Below, piece by piece: positions 1 to 8,305 of a DNA stretch of 32,815 nt. Every line of letters begins with the position of its first letter. Within the stretch, counting starts at the first letter, position 1. The stretch covers positions 1-32,815 of the forward strand of contig RHAU01000002.1 of NCBI GenBank assembly GCA_010032125.1, given 5' to 3'. The stretch is from Actinomycetota bacterium. GTDB lineage: Bacteria > Actinomycetota > Actinomycetes > Nanopelagicales > Nanopelagicaceae. A program made the position numbers and the translations under genes. The notes under the pieces were generated by a model, which worked only from the letters and a program-made list of their open reading frames with translations, made no database searches and was not told where the DNA came from.

Positions 1-147
1 CGCGAAGAGTATCTGGAACTCATCGAAACTTACAGTGAAGATGGTTTCGCCCAAGGTCTCGTAGCCCTAGCAATACCTGTAGACATTGAGAGCGGCTTAG
101 GAGTGGACAAGATAAAAGCTTCTCTTTCAAACCTCACCAAGCTTTAG
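1..147 (+). CDS. C-terminal tail of an unidentified protein (partial)
   Basis: An open frame runs in from the left edge and ends at TAG 145-147, giving 48 residues that finish in [11 protein letters not shown] recognise no domain; the tail is mildly acidic and has no membrane segment. It converges on the HIT gene and overlaps its 3' end by 14 bases, the same kind of convergent overlap seen repeatedly in this window. The frame is uninterrupted up to the edge and its codon use looks ordinary, so it is probably a real gene end, but its function cannot be told from this fragment. Confidence 0.55.
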   Translation, partial: REEYLELIETYSEDGFAQGLVALAIPVDIESGLGVDKIKASLSNLTKL

Positions 148-676
148 AAAGTTCGTCTCTACTCTCGGAAAGTAACTTTGGGAGGACTTTTGTTTGTCCA
201 ATAAGCGGCATGAAGTTTGCGTCACCGCTCCATCGGGGAATGATGTGTTGATGGATGTGCTCGGCAACACCGGCACCTGAAATCGCTCCTTGGTTCATGC
301 CGAGGTTGAAGCCGGCAGGACGTGAAACTTTGCGAAGTGTCTCCATAGCGTGCGAGGTGAAAAGACTCATTTCATTCCGCTCACTCTCCGTCAGATCGGT
401 GAAATCTGCGACATGTCGGAAGGTGCAGATAAGTAGATGTCCGGGGTTATACGGATAGAGGTTCAGTACCGCATACACCTCTACTCCTCGAGCAATAATC
501 AATCCGTCTTCATCGTTTTTCTTCGCAATGTCGCAGAAAGGACAACCGACGTCATTAGATGACAGTGGCCGATTTTCGCCGGAGAGATAGGCCATTCGAT
601 GGGGAGCCCACAGTCGCGCCCATCTATCGGGAACTCCTACTCCCTCATGTCCCTTCTCTGTCGATTCGGTACTCAT
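134..676 (-). CDS. HIT family hydrolase / Ap4A phosphorylase-like protein
   Basis: 180 residues. The histidine triad is visible as HIHQHII in the C-terminal third, preceded by GMNQG, which fits the nucleotide-binding fold of the HIT superfamily. The N-terminal [15 protein letters not shown] and the following CPFC pair are typical of the actinobacterial branch that includes the mycobacterial Ap4A phosphorylase Rv2613c. Members of that branch cleave diadenosine tetraphosphate with phosphate. The start codon overlaps the thrS stop by 4 bases, so the two are translated together; the same thrS-HIT pairing occurs in mycobacteria. The substrate is inferred from the family. Other HIT hydrolases acting on nucleotide conjugates are possible. 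Confidence 0.9.
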   Translation of the reverse strand: MSTESTEKGHEGVGVPDRWARLWAPHRMAYLSGENRPLSSNDVGCPFCDIAKKNDEDGLIIARGVEVYAVLNLYPYNPGHLLICTFRHVADFTDLTESERNEMSLFTSHAMETLRKVSRPAGFNLGMNQGAISGAGVAEHIHQHIIPRWSGDANFMPLIGQTKVLPKLLSESRDELSKAW

Positions 677-2694
677 ACTTGTTTCTGATCGGCGATGGCA
701 ACAAGGACTTCGTTAATCGCATCCTCAATTGAGACTCCATTTTTCTGCTCGCCATTTCTATACCGAAAAGAAACTTTGCCGGCAGCCTGGTCCTCGCCAC
801 CTGCGATAAGCATGAAGGGAATCTTTTCCGTCTGTGCGTTACGAATCTTCTTCTGCATTCTGTCGTCGGAATCATCAATCTCAGCTCGAATACCTTTTTT
901 CTTCATCTGAGAAACAATTTCATTCAAATATGGCGCAAAGGCCTCAGCAACAGGGATTGCACGCACCTGTACCGGAGCCAACCACGGAGGAAACGCACCT
1001 GCATAATGCTCGGTGAGTACTCCAAAGAAACGTTCTATCGAACCAAAAAGCGCTCTGTGGATCATGACCGGGCGTTTGCGCGCACCGTCCGCATCTTGAA
1101 ATTCCAATTCGAAACGCTGCGGTAGTTGGAAGTCCAATTGGATGGTGGACATTTGCCAGGTTCGACCGATCGCGTCCTTCACCTGTACTGAAATTTTCGG
1201 ACCGTAGAAAGCCGCACCGCCCTTGTCGAGTACGAGTGTCAGATTCTGACGTTCGGCAACCTTGCGCAACGTTTCGGTTGCCACTTCCCAATCTTTATCT
1301 TGCCCCACGTACTTCTCATCATTGCGCGTTGAAAGTTCTAAGTAGAAATCATTTAAGCCGTAATCTCGAAGCAAATTAAGAACGAATGTCAAAAGAGAAT
1401 CCAGCTCTCCCGCCATCTGCTCGGTTGTGCAATAAATATGGGCATCATCTTGTGTAAATCCTCGTGCTCGAGTGAGTCCGTGAATAACTCCCGATTTTTC
1501 ATAACGGTAGACCGTTCCAAACTCAAAGAGCCGCAACGGTAAGTCACGATACGAACGTCCCTGTGAGGCGAAGATGAGATTGTGAAATGGACAGTTCATG
1601 GGCTTCATGTAGTACTTCTGTCCCGCTCGTTTCACAGTGCCATCGGCATGCAACTCTTCATCCATGACCATCGGCGGGTACATTCCTTCTGAATACCAAT
1701 CCAAATGTCCAGACTTCTCGAACAATATGGATTTAGTCAGATGCGGTGAATAGACAAACTGATACCCCTCTTCAACATGGCGTTTTCGCGAGTACTCCTC
1801 CATCGCCATCCGAACAATTCCGCCCTTGGGATGAAAGACCGCGAGACCTGAACCAATCTCCTCAGGAAATGAAAAAAGATCGAGTTCGGCTCCAAGTCTT
1901 CGATGATCTCGCCGTTCAGCTTCGGCTAACAGGTTGAGATAAGCATCGAGTTTTTCCGTGCTCGGCCAAGCAGTTCCATAGATTCTCTGAAGCATCGGAT
2001 TCTTTTCCGAACCGCGCCAATAAGCTCCCGCAGTCCGCATCAATTTGAAGGCAGGAATGTATTTCGTCGAAGGAAGGTGCGGACCACGACAGAGATCGCC
2101 CCACACCGCTTTTCCATCTCGTCCGAGATTGTCATAGATAGTTAACTCGCTTCCGCCAACCTCAACCGATGCGCCTTCAGCGGCCTCGCCGGATTTAAGT
2201 TTTATTAATTCACACTTGTAAGGTTCCGATGCAAGTTCGGCTAGCGCCGATTCATCGCTGACCACTCGCCTCTTGAATCTTTGACCATCCTTAATGATTT
2301 TCTTCATCGCACTTTCAAGCGCGACTAAATCTTCTGGAGTAAAAGGTCTCTCAGGATCAAAGTCATAATAAAAGCCATCTGTGATGGGTGGTCCAATACC
2401 CAATCGCGTCTGGGAAAAAAGGTGTTGAACTGCTTGCGCTAAGACGTGCGCAGTCGAATGACGTAGAACGTTGAGCCCGTCGGCAGAATCAATCGAGATG
2501 AATTCAATGACATCCCCGTCTCGAAGATCACTCCAAAGATCACGAAGCTCGCCATTGATTCGACAAACGATAATTGCCTGCTCTGAAGGTTTGACTCGCT
2601 CGGGAAACATTTCCTCCAATACATGAGTTGCTTTCGCATCTAAGGAGACGTCGCGCTTCATTCCATCTGCCGTTATCTGAATACGTTGCGACAC
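673..2694 (-). CDS. thrS: threonyl-tRNA synthetase
   Basis: About 673 residues, full length for a bacterial ThrRS, which charges tRNA-Thr with threonine. An N-terminal TGS domain covers roughly residues 1-65. The editing domain has the HSTAH zinc-type motif near residue 80 and CRGPH further on. The class II core shows MKPMNCPFH (zinc cysteine) near 365, motif 2 ([10 protein letters not shown]) near 395 and motif 3 ([11 protein letters not shown]) near 545, followed by the anticodon-binding domain. Two GTG codons lie in tandem at 2697 and 2694. I prefer 2694 because a TAACCT box lies 6 bases upstream of it, matching other leaderless-looking starts here. The HIT gene follows with a 4-base overlap. 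Confidence 0.97.
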   Translation of the reverse strand: MSQRIQITADGMKRDVSLDAKATHVLEEMFPERVKPSEQAIIVCRINGELRDLWSDLRDGDVIEFISIDSADGLNVLRHSTAHVLAQAVQHLFSQTRLGIGPPITDGFYYDFDPERPFTPEDLVALESAMKKIIKDGQRFKRRVVSDESALAELASEPYKCELIKLKSGEAAEGASVEVGGSELTIYDNLGRDGKAVWGDLCRGPHLPSTKYIPAFKLMRTAGAYWRGSEKNPMLQRIYGTAWPSTEKLDAYLNLLAEAERRDHRRLGAELDLFSFPEEIGSGLAVFHPKGGIVRMAMEEYSRKRHVEEGYQFVYSPHLTKSILFEKSGHLDWYSEGMYPPMVMDEELHADGTVKRAGQKYYMKPMNCPFHNLIFASQGRSYRDLPLRLFEFGTVYRYEKSGVIHGLTRARGFTQDDAHIYCTTEQMAGELDSLLTFVLNLLRDYGLNDFYLELSTRNDEKYVGQDKDWEVATETLRKVAERQNLTLVLDKGGAAFYGPKISVQVKDAIGRTWQMSTIQLDFQLPQRFELEFQDADGARKRPVMIHRALFGSIERFFGVLTEHYAGAFPPWLAPVQVRAIPVAEAFAPYLNEIVSQMKKKGIRAEIDDSDDRMQKKIRNAQTEKIPFMLIAGGEDQAAGKVSFRYRNGEQKNGVSIEDAINEVLVAIADQKQV

Positions 2695-2700
2695 CACGGC

Positions 2701-2706
2701 AGGTTA
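2701..2706 (-). promoter_or_regulatory. candidate -10 box for leaderless thrS
   Basis: TAACCT on the minus strand, 6 bases before the second GTG of thrS. No Shine-Dalgarno is visible, so the transcript may begin at the start codon. Confidence 0.45.
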
Positions 2707-2722
2707 CCAGCGAGCCTTTCTC

Positions 2723-3043
2723 TTAGGCGTAATGAATTGCAATGAGAATGATCGAGATGATCGTTGCAACAGCGGCGATTGCGTATTTGAGCCATAAAGG
2801 AATTCCAACTTTTTCCGACGCTGCAGCCGCAAAAGTTTTTGTCTTAAGAATTGCTCGAGATGCCCAGGCAAACTCCGTTGCCAAAATTCCGAGACCGGCA
2901 AGGAGAATTAATAGTCCTGGCCCTGGCGCAAAAAGAAGAATCGTTCCAATTGTGGTAACTAACCCGCCTGTCACTCCGATGAAAAGGCGCCATACAAGCG
3001 ATCCATATGCGGTGCTACGTAGCTGAGCGATAAACCTTTTCAC
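2723..3043 (-). CDS. small membrane protein, TIGR02611/PGPGW-like
   Basis: 106 residues starting at GTG. Two adjacent hydrophobic segments at about residues 18-38 and 41-58 flank the PGPG motif (FAPGPGLLILLAGL), followed by ATEFAWA and a third membrane segment near the C-terminus. This PGPG-centred pattern is that of the actinobacterial TIGR02611 / putative transmembrane PGPGW family, whose function is unknown. The gene lies 28 bases upstream of thrS on the same strand. Both genes have their own -10-like box, so they need not be co-transcribed. The family call rests on the motif and on topology. Confidence 0.8.
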   Translation of the reverse strand: MKRFIAQLRSTAYGSLVWRLFIGVTGGLVTTIGTILLFAPGPGLLILLAGLGILATEFAWASRAILKTKTFAAAASEKVGIPLWLKYAIAAVATIISIILIAIHYA

Positions 3044-3049
3044 GCAGTA

Positions 3050-3055
3050 ATTTTA
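3050..3055 (-). promoter_or_regulatory. candidate -10 box for the PGPGW-like gene
   Basis: TAAAAT on the minus strand, with 6 bases between it and the GTG start at 3043. There is no Shine-Dalgarno, which fits a leaderless transcript. Confidence 0.45.
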
Positions 3056-3110
3056 CCTTTTCGAACTTTGCGGCGATACGGTAGATTCGCCCTCTCGAAA
3101 ATCGAGAAAT

Positions 3111-3183
3111 GCGGACGTAGCGCAGTTGGTAGCGCGGAACCTTGCCAAGGTTCAGGTCGCGGGTTCGACCCCCGTCGTCCGCT
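3111..3183 (+). tRNA. tRNA-Gly (GCC)
   Basis: The acceptor stem GCGGACG pairs with CGTCCGC. The anticodon loop is TTGCCAA between GAACC and GGTTC, giving anticodon GCC. The T-arm GCGGG-TTCGACC-CCCGT is intact with one G-T pair at its base. Length is 73 nt with a T discriminator. CCA is not encoded. Confidence 0.97.
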
Positions 3184-3216
3184 CTTAGTGCCAGTTAGCA
3201 ATCAGTACGTTGATTT

Positions 3217-3287
3217 GGTGGAGTGGCCGAGAGGCGAGGCTCGGGACTGCAAATCCCGCTACACGGGTTCAAATCCCGTCTCCACCT
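3217..3287 (+). tRNA. tRNA-Cys (GCA)
   Basis: The acceptor stem GGTGGAG pairs with CTCCACC. The anticodon loop within GGGACTGCAAATCCC gives GCA. The T-arm ACGGG-TTCAAAT-CCCGT is intact. Length is 71 nt with a T discriminator; CCA is not encoded. It is the second member of a Gly-Cys-Val cluster. Confidence 0.97.
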
Positions 3288-3322
3288 CGATCGTTTTTTA
3301 CAAATGTATAGTTAGCAGAGAC

Positions 3323-3397
3323 GGACGATTAGCGCAGCGGTAGCGCACTTCCTTGACATGGAAGGGGTCACTGGTTCGATCCCAGTATCGTCCACCA
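3323..3397 (+). tRNA. tRNA-Val (GAC)
   Basis: The acceptor stem GGACGAT pairs with ATCGTCC. The anticodon stem-loop CTTCC-TTGACAT-GGAAG gives anticodon GAC. The T-arm CTGG-TTCGATC-CCAG is intact. The discriminator A (3394) is followed by an encoded CCA (3395-3397), unlike the other two tRNAs in the cluster. Confidence 0.97.
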
Positions 3398-3426
3398 GAA
3401 ATACCATTCCCAATTCATCCCATCTC

Positions 3427-3432
3427 TACACT
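3427..3432 (+). promoter_or_regulatory. candidate -10 box for the DUF3445 gene
   Basis: TACACT lies 8 bases before the ATG at 3441. The spacing is slightly longer than at the other leaderless-looking genes, so this is a weaker case. Confidence 0.3.
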
Positions 3433-3440
3433 TCCACGTC

Positions 3441-4247
3441 ATGAAGACCTTCGCTTATCCCCCGCCAAGCGACGGGAAACCTTTCCGATTAACAATGGGT
3501 CTTCGCGAACTTAATCCCGCTGTCTGGTTTGAAATCGATGGCATTGAAGCCGATTTAATTGAGCGAAAAACTTTGATAGACGTGAAGCGTGAGATTGTTT
3601 TCCAGGAACTGCCCGGACATCGGGCTGCAGCGATCGAATTCTCTAATCTCATTTCCGCAAACCTAGATACTTTTCATGGCAAGAGGTTCAGAATCAATCC
3701 CGACGGAGATCATCCCTTCATTCAATTGAGTGACGAGATAGCAGAAGATCTCTGTCTCTTAAAAAAGATTGAAGGGCGTTGGATTCTCGTGGCAGCGCTC
3801 GTTGTTTTTCCCTCCCGATGGGACTTGCGAGAGAAGATCGGATTGGACATTGATGCAATTCATGGACCGGTCCCTGGATACACAACAGATCTTCAACCTT
3901 TGATGTCATACACCTTTGATCGAATCACGGAGACCCGACCGGTCTGGCGAAGAAACTGGTCGCTACATTCGACTCCAGAGTTACACGAGCCCACTTATAC
4001 GCCTCATAATGCAATGCCGAATCAGTATTGGTGGCGAACAGAGCGTCAAACATTGACTCGACTGCCGCAACAGGACTATCTCCTTTTCACTATCCGAAAT
4101 CGCGCTGAACCATTGAGCTGGATACTCAACGATCCCGTTGCTAAATCCGCCTTTGCCGAGACTTTGCGATCATTAACTCCCGAGATGGTGGAATACAAAA
4201 GAATCGTTCAGGATCGCGACGCGCTTGTTGCTTACCTAACAGATTGA
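3441..4247 (+). CDS. DUF3445 / heme-dependent oxidative N-demethylase-like protein
   Basis: 268 residues. The conserved core of this family (PF11927) is clear: HPFIQLSDEIAEDLCLL, then a hydrophobic strand leading into FPSRWDLREKIGLDIDAIHG and PVPGY, then VWRRNWSLH and YWWRTERQTLTRLP. In characterised members (HODM), this fold binds heme and oxidatively demethylates secondary amines such as dimethylamine. Those enzymes act with separate reductase and ferredoxin-like partners, and no such partner gene is present in this window. The substrate is therefore open. The gene sits between the tRNA cluster and uppP on the same strand. Confidence 0.88.
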   Translation: MKTFAYPPPSDGKPFRLTMGLRELNPAVWFEIDGIEADLIERKTLIDVKREIVFQELPGHRAAAIEFSNLISANLDTFHGKRFRINPDGDHPFIQLSDEIAEDLCLLKKIEGRWILVAALVVFPSRWDLREKIGLDIDAIHGPVPGYTTDLQPLMSYTFDRITETRPVWRRNWSLHSTPELHEPTYTPHNAMPNQYWWRTERQTLTRLPQQDYLLFTIRNRAEPLSWILNDPVAKSAFAETLRSLTPEMVEYKRIVQDRDALVAYLTD

Positions 4248-4258
4248 TGAGCGGGCGG

Positions 4259-4264
4259 TAGTTT
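4259..4264 (+). promoter_or_regulatory. candidate -10 box for leaderless uppP
   Basis: TAGTTT with 7 bases to the ATG at 4272. No Shine-Dalgarno is present in the 24-base spacer after the DUF3445 gene, so uppP probably has its own promoter. Confidence 0.5.
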
Positions 4265-4271
4265 TTCGACA

Positions 4272-5102
4272 ATGGGAAATTTCCTAGAGCCGATCTTTCT
4301 TGGTTTGATCCAAGGTCTCACAGAATTTCTACCTATTTCATCGAGCGCCCATCTGCGCATTGCGGGCGAATTTTTCAACACGCCCGTTGATCCTGGCGCG
4401 ACCTTTACCGCGATCACTCAAATAGGAACTGAATTGGCAGTTCTTCTTTATTTCAGAAGGGAAATTCTCTCCATTCTCCGGTCTTTGCTCCGGTACGTGA
4501 CAACGCGCAATCTGGAACCAGATGGACGACTTGGACTCTTGATTATCGTAGGAACCTTGCCCATCGTCATTTTTGGATTCCTAGGTCAGGAGACCATTCG
4601 CTCAACTTTTAGATCATTGTGGCTCATCGCAACTGTTTTGATTGTTTTTGGATTAATTCTGGGCGCCGCGGACCGTTTTGGACGAAGCGAGAAAAAGATT
4701 GATCAACTCAATGCGCGTGATGCAATTCTTTATGGCCTAGCCCAATCCCTAGCCCTGATACCTGGAGTTTCACGGTCAGGTGCAACGATTGCTATGGGCA
4801 GAATCATGGGATACGACCGTGTCACCGCACTTCGTTATTCATTCCTCCTCGCACTCCCCGCAGTTTTCGCCAGCGGATTCTTTGAGTTGTATAAAGCGGT
4901 CAATGAAGCAACTCCAACTGGGGGCTACTCGCTCGTCGATACTGGAATCGCCACTGTGGTTGCCTTTGTCGTTGGTTATCTGATGATCGCTTGGTTACTC
5001 AAGTTTGTTTCGACAAAGAGTTTTATGCCCTTCGTCGTCTACCGAGTCTTCCTCGGTTCCCTCGTACTATTCCTGCTGTCGCAAGGAATGATCAACGCTT
5101 AA
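4272..5102 (+). CDS. uppP: undecaprenyl-diphosphatase
   Basis: 276 residues, the usual length for UppP/BacA. This integral membrane enzyme dephosphorylates undecaprenyl diphosphate to regenerate the lipid carrier for peptidoglycan and other wall polymers. Both signature regions are intact: GLTEFLPISSSAHL near residues 15-28 with the catalytic Glu and Ser cluster, and PGVSRSGATI near 163-172. About eight hydrophobic segments are distributed along the chain. Overproduction of this family is a known route to bacitracin tolerance. The stop TAA lies in TTAA, which also provides the stop of the convergent M3 peptidase gene (4-base overlap). Confidence 0.96.
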   Translation: MGNFLEPIFLGLIQGLTEFLPISSSAHLRIAGEFFNTPVDPGATFTAITQIGTELAVLLYFRREILSILRSLLRYVTTRNLEPDGRLGLLIIVGTLPIVIFGFLGQETIRSTFRSLWLIATVLIVFGLILGAADRFGRSEKKIDQLNARDAILYGLAQSLALIPGVSRSGATIAMGRIMGYDRVTALRYSFLLALPAVFASGFFELYKAVNEATPTGGYSLVDTGIATVVAFVVGYLMIAWLLKFVSTKSFMPFVVYRVFLGSLVLFLLSQGMINA

Positions 5103-7156
5103 TTAAGACCGCGCCTTTTGAGCAACGGTTCAATCACAGCATCTCGTCCCCGGAAATTTCGAAACATCTGCATCGAATCTATGGAGCCACCACGGCTGAG
5201 AAGTTCATTTCTAAAATGATCACCATTTGCTCGCGTTAACCCACCATTTTCCTTAAACCATTCGACGGCATCAGCATCAAGAACTTCGCTCCAGATATAG
5301 CCGTAATAACCCGATGAATATCCGCCCGCGAAAATATGCGAGAAATATGTGGTTCGATAGCGAGTAGGAACTGGGGTGTAATCAAACCCATAGTTGCGAA
5401 GCGCTATAGCTTCAAACTCTTCGACCTCGCCAAACTCAGTAGTTGAATCAATTTCATGCCATGCGAGATCGAGAATTGCAGCGGCAAGATAACTTGTCGT
5501 TGCGTGACCTTCGTTGAAAGTTTCTGACTTTCGAATGCGATCAATCCACTCCTGCGGTAAAGGCTCTTGCGTTTGGTGATGACGAGCGTAGTTATTTACT
5601 ACTTCGGGCCAGAGAATCCACATCTCGTTTACTTGGGAAGGGAACTCCACAAAATCACGCTGGACACTCGTTCCCGAAGTTCGAGGGTACGTAACGTTCG
5701 ATAAAAGTCCATGCAATGCGTGGCCAAATTCGTGGAAGAGAGTGGTCGTCTCGGCCAAGGTCAGTAACGTCACTTCACCGGCAGCAGGCTTGGGAATATT
5801 GAGGTTGTTCACAACAACTGGTTTTTGATTGAGAAGCCGGGATTGATTAACTAACGAATTCATCCACGCTCCCCCACGCTTGGATGGTCGGGCGTAGAAA
5901 TCAGCAATATAAAGACCGAGTTTGGAGCCATCTTCATTGTGAACCTCGAAAACTCGCGCATCATCATGATAGGCCTTGAGATCTACACGTTCAGTAAACG
6001 TTAGACCAAAAAGTTTTTCAGCCGCGTAAAAGACGCCATCATGAAGAACTTTCTCCAATTCAAAATATGGTTTAAGAAGAGTTGTATCGAGTTCGTACTT
6101 TTCTTTCCGTACTTTTTCCGTGTAGAAATCCCAATCCCAGCTTTCCAAAGTGAAACTCTCGCCCGATTTTTCAATCATCTTCTGGAGGTCTGCGCCTTCG
6201 GCACGGGCATTCTTGAGAGCAGCGGGCGCGATTCGGCGCAGCATTTCATGAACGTTTTCTGGCGTCTTTGCGGTCTGTCGCTCCGTCACATGTTCGGCAT
6301 GGCTTCGCTTTCCGAAAAGTTCGGCGCGACGCGCTCGTAGGCGCGCCATAGTTCGGGCAATTTCTCTGGTGTCATGTGCGTTCCCACGTGCGCCCTTGGA
6401 AAGTGAGGCCTTCATGATTCTCTCTCGTAGCTTCCGATTAGTAAGGGATGCGAGGAGAGGGTGCCCGGTGAAATTGACCATGGTAATTACCCACTTACCG
6501 ATGAGGCCGCGAGATTCTGCCGCAGCCTTGCACGCAGCTATTTGTTGTGGCGAAAGGCCATCAAGATCGGAGATGGAATCAACAGTAATTGCCAAATCAT
6601 TACTGTCATCAAGAACCCTTTTTGAGAATTGAGTTTCTAATTTTGAGAGCTCCTCATTTATCAACATCAACTCATCGCGCTGGGCTTGGGATAGATGCGC
6701 TCCGGCATGACGAAAATCTTTGTAATACAGCTCCAAGAGCCATTCATCCTCCGGTTGAAGATTGAGGGACTCCCTCGATTCGTAAAGCCCAGTTATACGT
6801 TCAAATAAAGCGGGGTTGAGTCGTATCCAATCCTCATGAGCGGAGAGTTCTGGCGCAATTTTCTCCTCGATTGAATCTAGGTTTGGATTCGTATCACTTG
6901 ATGTTTTATTGAAAAATACATTGAGCACTCTCGTTAACGTCTGCCCGCTTCGCTCGAGAGCGACAATTGTATTTTCAAATGTTGGTTGGGTCGAAGAACT
7001 AATGATGGCTTCAACTTCTTCCCGCTGCTCCGCAACTCCACGTTGGAATGCCGGGTAGTAGTGATCTTCAGCAAGAGATTCGTACTCGGGAAGCTCATAT
7101 TCCAATGGGCTTTTATGCAGTAGTGGGGGAACAGAACATGTTGACGCATAGCGCAC
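5099..7156 (-). CDS. M3 family zinc metallopeptidase (peptidyl-dipeptidase Dcp-like)
   Basis: 685 residues, full length for the M3 family. The zinc motif HEFGHALHG is near residue 470, with the third-ligand region EFPSQVNE about 40 residues later. The conserved C-terminal FAGGYSSGYYGYIWSEV follows. Such cytoplasmic enzymes trim oligopeptides, in Dcp by removing dipeptides from the C-terminus; the exact specificity is not shown here. No signal peptide is seen. The annotated ATG lies inside the 3' end of the upstream CDF-like gene (44-base overlap in another frame). The first ten residues look unlike the family, whose homology begins at PPLLHKSPLEYELP, so the 5' end may have been rebuilt by a deletion. 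Confidence 0.92.
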   Translation of the reverse strand: MRYASTCSVPPLLHKSPLEYELPEYESLAEDHYYPAFQRGVAEQREEVEAIISSSTQPTFENTIVALERSGQTLTRVLNVFFNKTSSDTNPNLDSIEEKIAPELSAHEDWIRLNPALFERITGLYESRESLNLQPEDEWLLELYYKDFRHAGAHLSQAQRDELMLINEELSKLETQFSKRVLDDSNDLAITVDSISDLDGLSPQQIAACKAAAESRGLIGKWVITMVNFTGHPLLASLTNRKLRERIMKASLSKGARGNAHDTREIARTMARLRARRAELFGKRSHAEHVTERQTAKTPENVHEMLRRIAPAALKNARAEGADLQKMIEKSGESFTLESWDWDFYTEKVRKEKYELDTTLLKPYFELEKVLHDGVFYAAEKLFGLTFTERVDLKAYHDDARVFEVHNEDGSKLGLYIADFYARPSKRGGAWMNSLVNQSRLLNQKPVVVNNLNIPKPAAGEVTLLTLAETTTLFHEFGHALHGLLSNVTYPRTSGTSVQRDFVEFPSQVNEMWILWPEVVNNYARHHQTQEPLPQEWIDRIRKSETFNEGHATTSYLAAAILDLAWHEIDSTTEFGEVEEFEAIALRNYGFDYTPVPTRYRTTYFSHIFAGGYSSGYYGYIWSEVLDADAVEWFKENGGLTRANGDHFRNELLSRGGSIDSMQMFRNFRGRDAVIEPLLKRRGLN

Positions 7157-7466
7157 CTGCGCCCACTAGGGACATTCCGTTTCCGTTAGGTGTAACCGGA
7201 TCCAATACTTTAGAGATCGCAGACCAGAGAAATGCCCCCGCGGGAGCCAGAAGAAGCGCTGCAAGGAAATAACTGAGTCGAGCACGTGCCGTCACGCTCC
7301 AGGCAAAGGCAAGAAAAATCAAGGCATTTACTGCAGCATCTTCTAGAAAATCTAATGAGTCCGAGAAAAGCGCCACCGAATTAAATTGGTGCGCAAAATA
7401 GAATTCAACTCCGAAATAGATTAAATTCAGAACTCCCACTATAACAACGGTTCGTCTCAGTGTCAT
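7113..7466 (-). CDS. truncated cation diffusion facilitator-like membrane protein
   Basis: 117 residues with three or four membrane segments. The region VALFSDSLDFLEDAAVNALI matches the metal-site helix of cation efflux (CDF/CzcD-like) proteins, with aspartates in the DxxxD arrangement. Family members are usually 190-300 residues with six membrane segments. This one stops after GAGALCVNMFC, where relatives continue into the rest of the membrane domain, and its last 44 bases overlap the M3 peptidase gene. It starts with a 4-base overlap after the hydrolase gene. It is either a shortened remnant or a half-size variant; transport activity is doubtful. The metal specificity cannot be told. Confidence 0.65.
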   Translation of the reverse strand: MTLRRTVVIVGVLNLIYFGVEFYFAHQFNSVALFSDSLDFLEDAAVNALIFLAFAWSVTARARLSYFLAALLLAPAGAFLWSAISKVLDPVTPNGNGMSLVGAGALCVNMFCSPTTA

Positions 7467-8248
7467 CGACGTGAACCCACAACTTTTTCGATGAACTGAA
7501 CTGAGTTCGCAAAAATGGTTTCGGCATCGAAATCTAAAGTCGCAACGTGGTAACTGTTTGCCAATTCGATGCGCACTTTATCTGCGCTACCAATTTCATC
7601 CATGATGATCTCTGAATTAGATGCTTTGAGTACGTGGTCATCAATGCTATGAAATAGGAGCAGTGGCACTTCAATACTTGGAAGTGACTTTCGAGTTATT
7701 TTGAGGAATTTGTGCAATTCAGCAACGCCTTTCGTAGGTAAAGCGTCATAGCCCCACTCGGTGACACCGGGCTTCTTAATGTCATCGCCAACGCTAGGTC
7801 GTTTTGCGACGAGGTGCTTGATCAAACCTACAAAATTTATTGCGAGGTCAGGAATATGAATCATCGGATTAACTAGCACTATTCCAGAAATTTTCTCTCT
7901 TAACTTCGCACGCGCTGCTACATGAAGGGTGTTACCGCCTCCCATGGAGAGTCCAAAGACAAAGACATAGTCACATTCCTCTGCGAGAAGTGAGAGTTCG
8001 GATTCAGCCTTTGCTGGCCATTGGGGCCACTTCACTTTGTTGAGATCCTGCCATCGAGTTCCATGACCCGGTATCAAAGGAACCCGAACGGTAAAACCAC
8101 GATCGTTGAGAAAGTGTGCCCACGGACGCATCGATGCAGGCGAACCTGTGAAGCCATGAAGTAGTAGCACTCCGATTTTCTTATGCGAACCATGTCCGGG
8201 ACCATAAAAATCTTGAAGATACCCAGCGGGAGCGCCTTCGACAGCCAT
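7463..8248 (-). CDS. alpha/beta hydrolase (carboxylesterase / monoacylglycerol lipase-like)
   Basis: 261 residues of alpha/beta-hydrolase fold. The oxyanion region is LLLHGFTGSP, the nucleophile elbow is GLSMGG with Ser101, the acid is in SIDDH (Asp203 or Asp204), and the base is His234 in SYHVATLD. This order and the GHG motif at about residue 61 resemble bacterial carboxylesterases of the Est30 and monoglyceride-lipase type. The substrate is probably a short- or medium-chain ester but is not shown. No signal peptide is visible, so it is likely cytoplasmic. It leads the unit that continues with the CDF-like gene. A divergent exonuclease gene begins 58 bases away. Confidence 0.85.
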   Translation of the reverse strand: MAVEGAPAGYLQDFYGPGHGSHKKIGVLLLHGFTGSPASMRPWAHFLNDRGFTVRVPLIPGHGTRWQDLNKVKWPQWPAKAESELSLLAEECDYVFVFGLSMGGGNTLHVAARAKLREKISGIVLVNPMIHIPDLAINFVGLIKHLVAKRPSVGDDIKKPGVTEWGYDALPTKGVAELHKFLKITRKSLPSIEVPLLLFHSIDDHVLKASNSEIIMDEIGSADKVRIELANSYHVATLDFDAETIFANSVQFIEKVVGSRR

Positions 8249-8254
8249 AAGCGC

Positions 8255-8260
8255 ACATTA
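8255..8260 (-). promoter_or_regulatory. candidate -10 box for the alpha/beta hydrolase
   Basis: TAATGT on the minus strand, 6 bases before the ATG at 8248. It fits the leaderless pattern. Confidence 0.5.
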
Positions 8261-8293
8261 GGGCCAATTCCAAGTGATGTCACCGATCTCTCG

Positions 8294-8299
8294 TACTTT
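8294..8299 (+). promoter_or_regulatory. candidate -10 box deciding the exonuclease start
   Basis: TACTTT with 6 bases to the in-frame GTG at 8306. It supports that start over earlier ATGs at 8183 and 8192, which lie inside the divergent hydrolase gene. Confidence 0.5.
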
Positions 8300-8305
8300 C
8301 TACCA

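Noticed and set aside
6041-6632. Opposite-strand open frames of 87-99 codons within the M3 peptidase gene
   Set aside because: They mirror a strongly conserved coding frame, have arginine/serine/cysteine-rich compositions, and show no family features.
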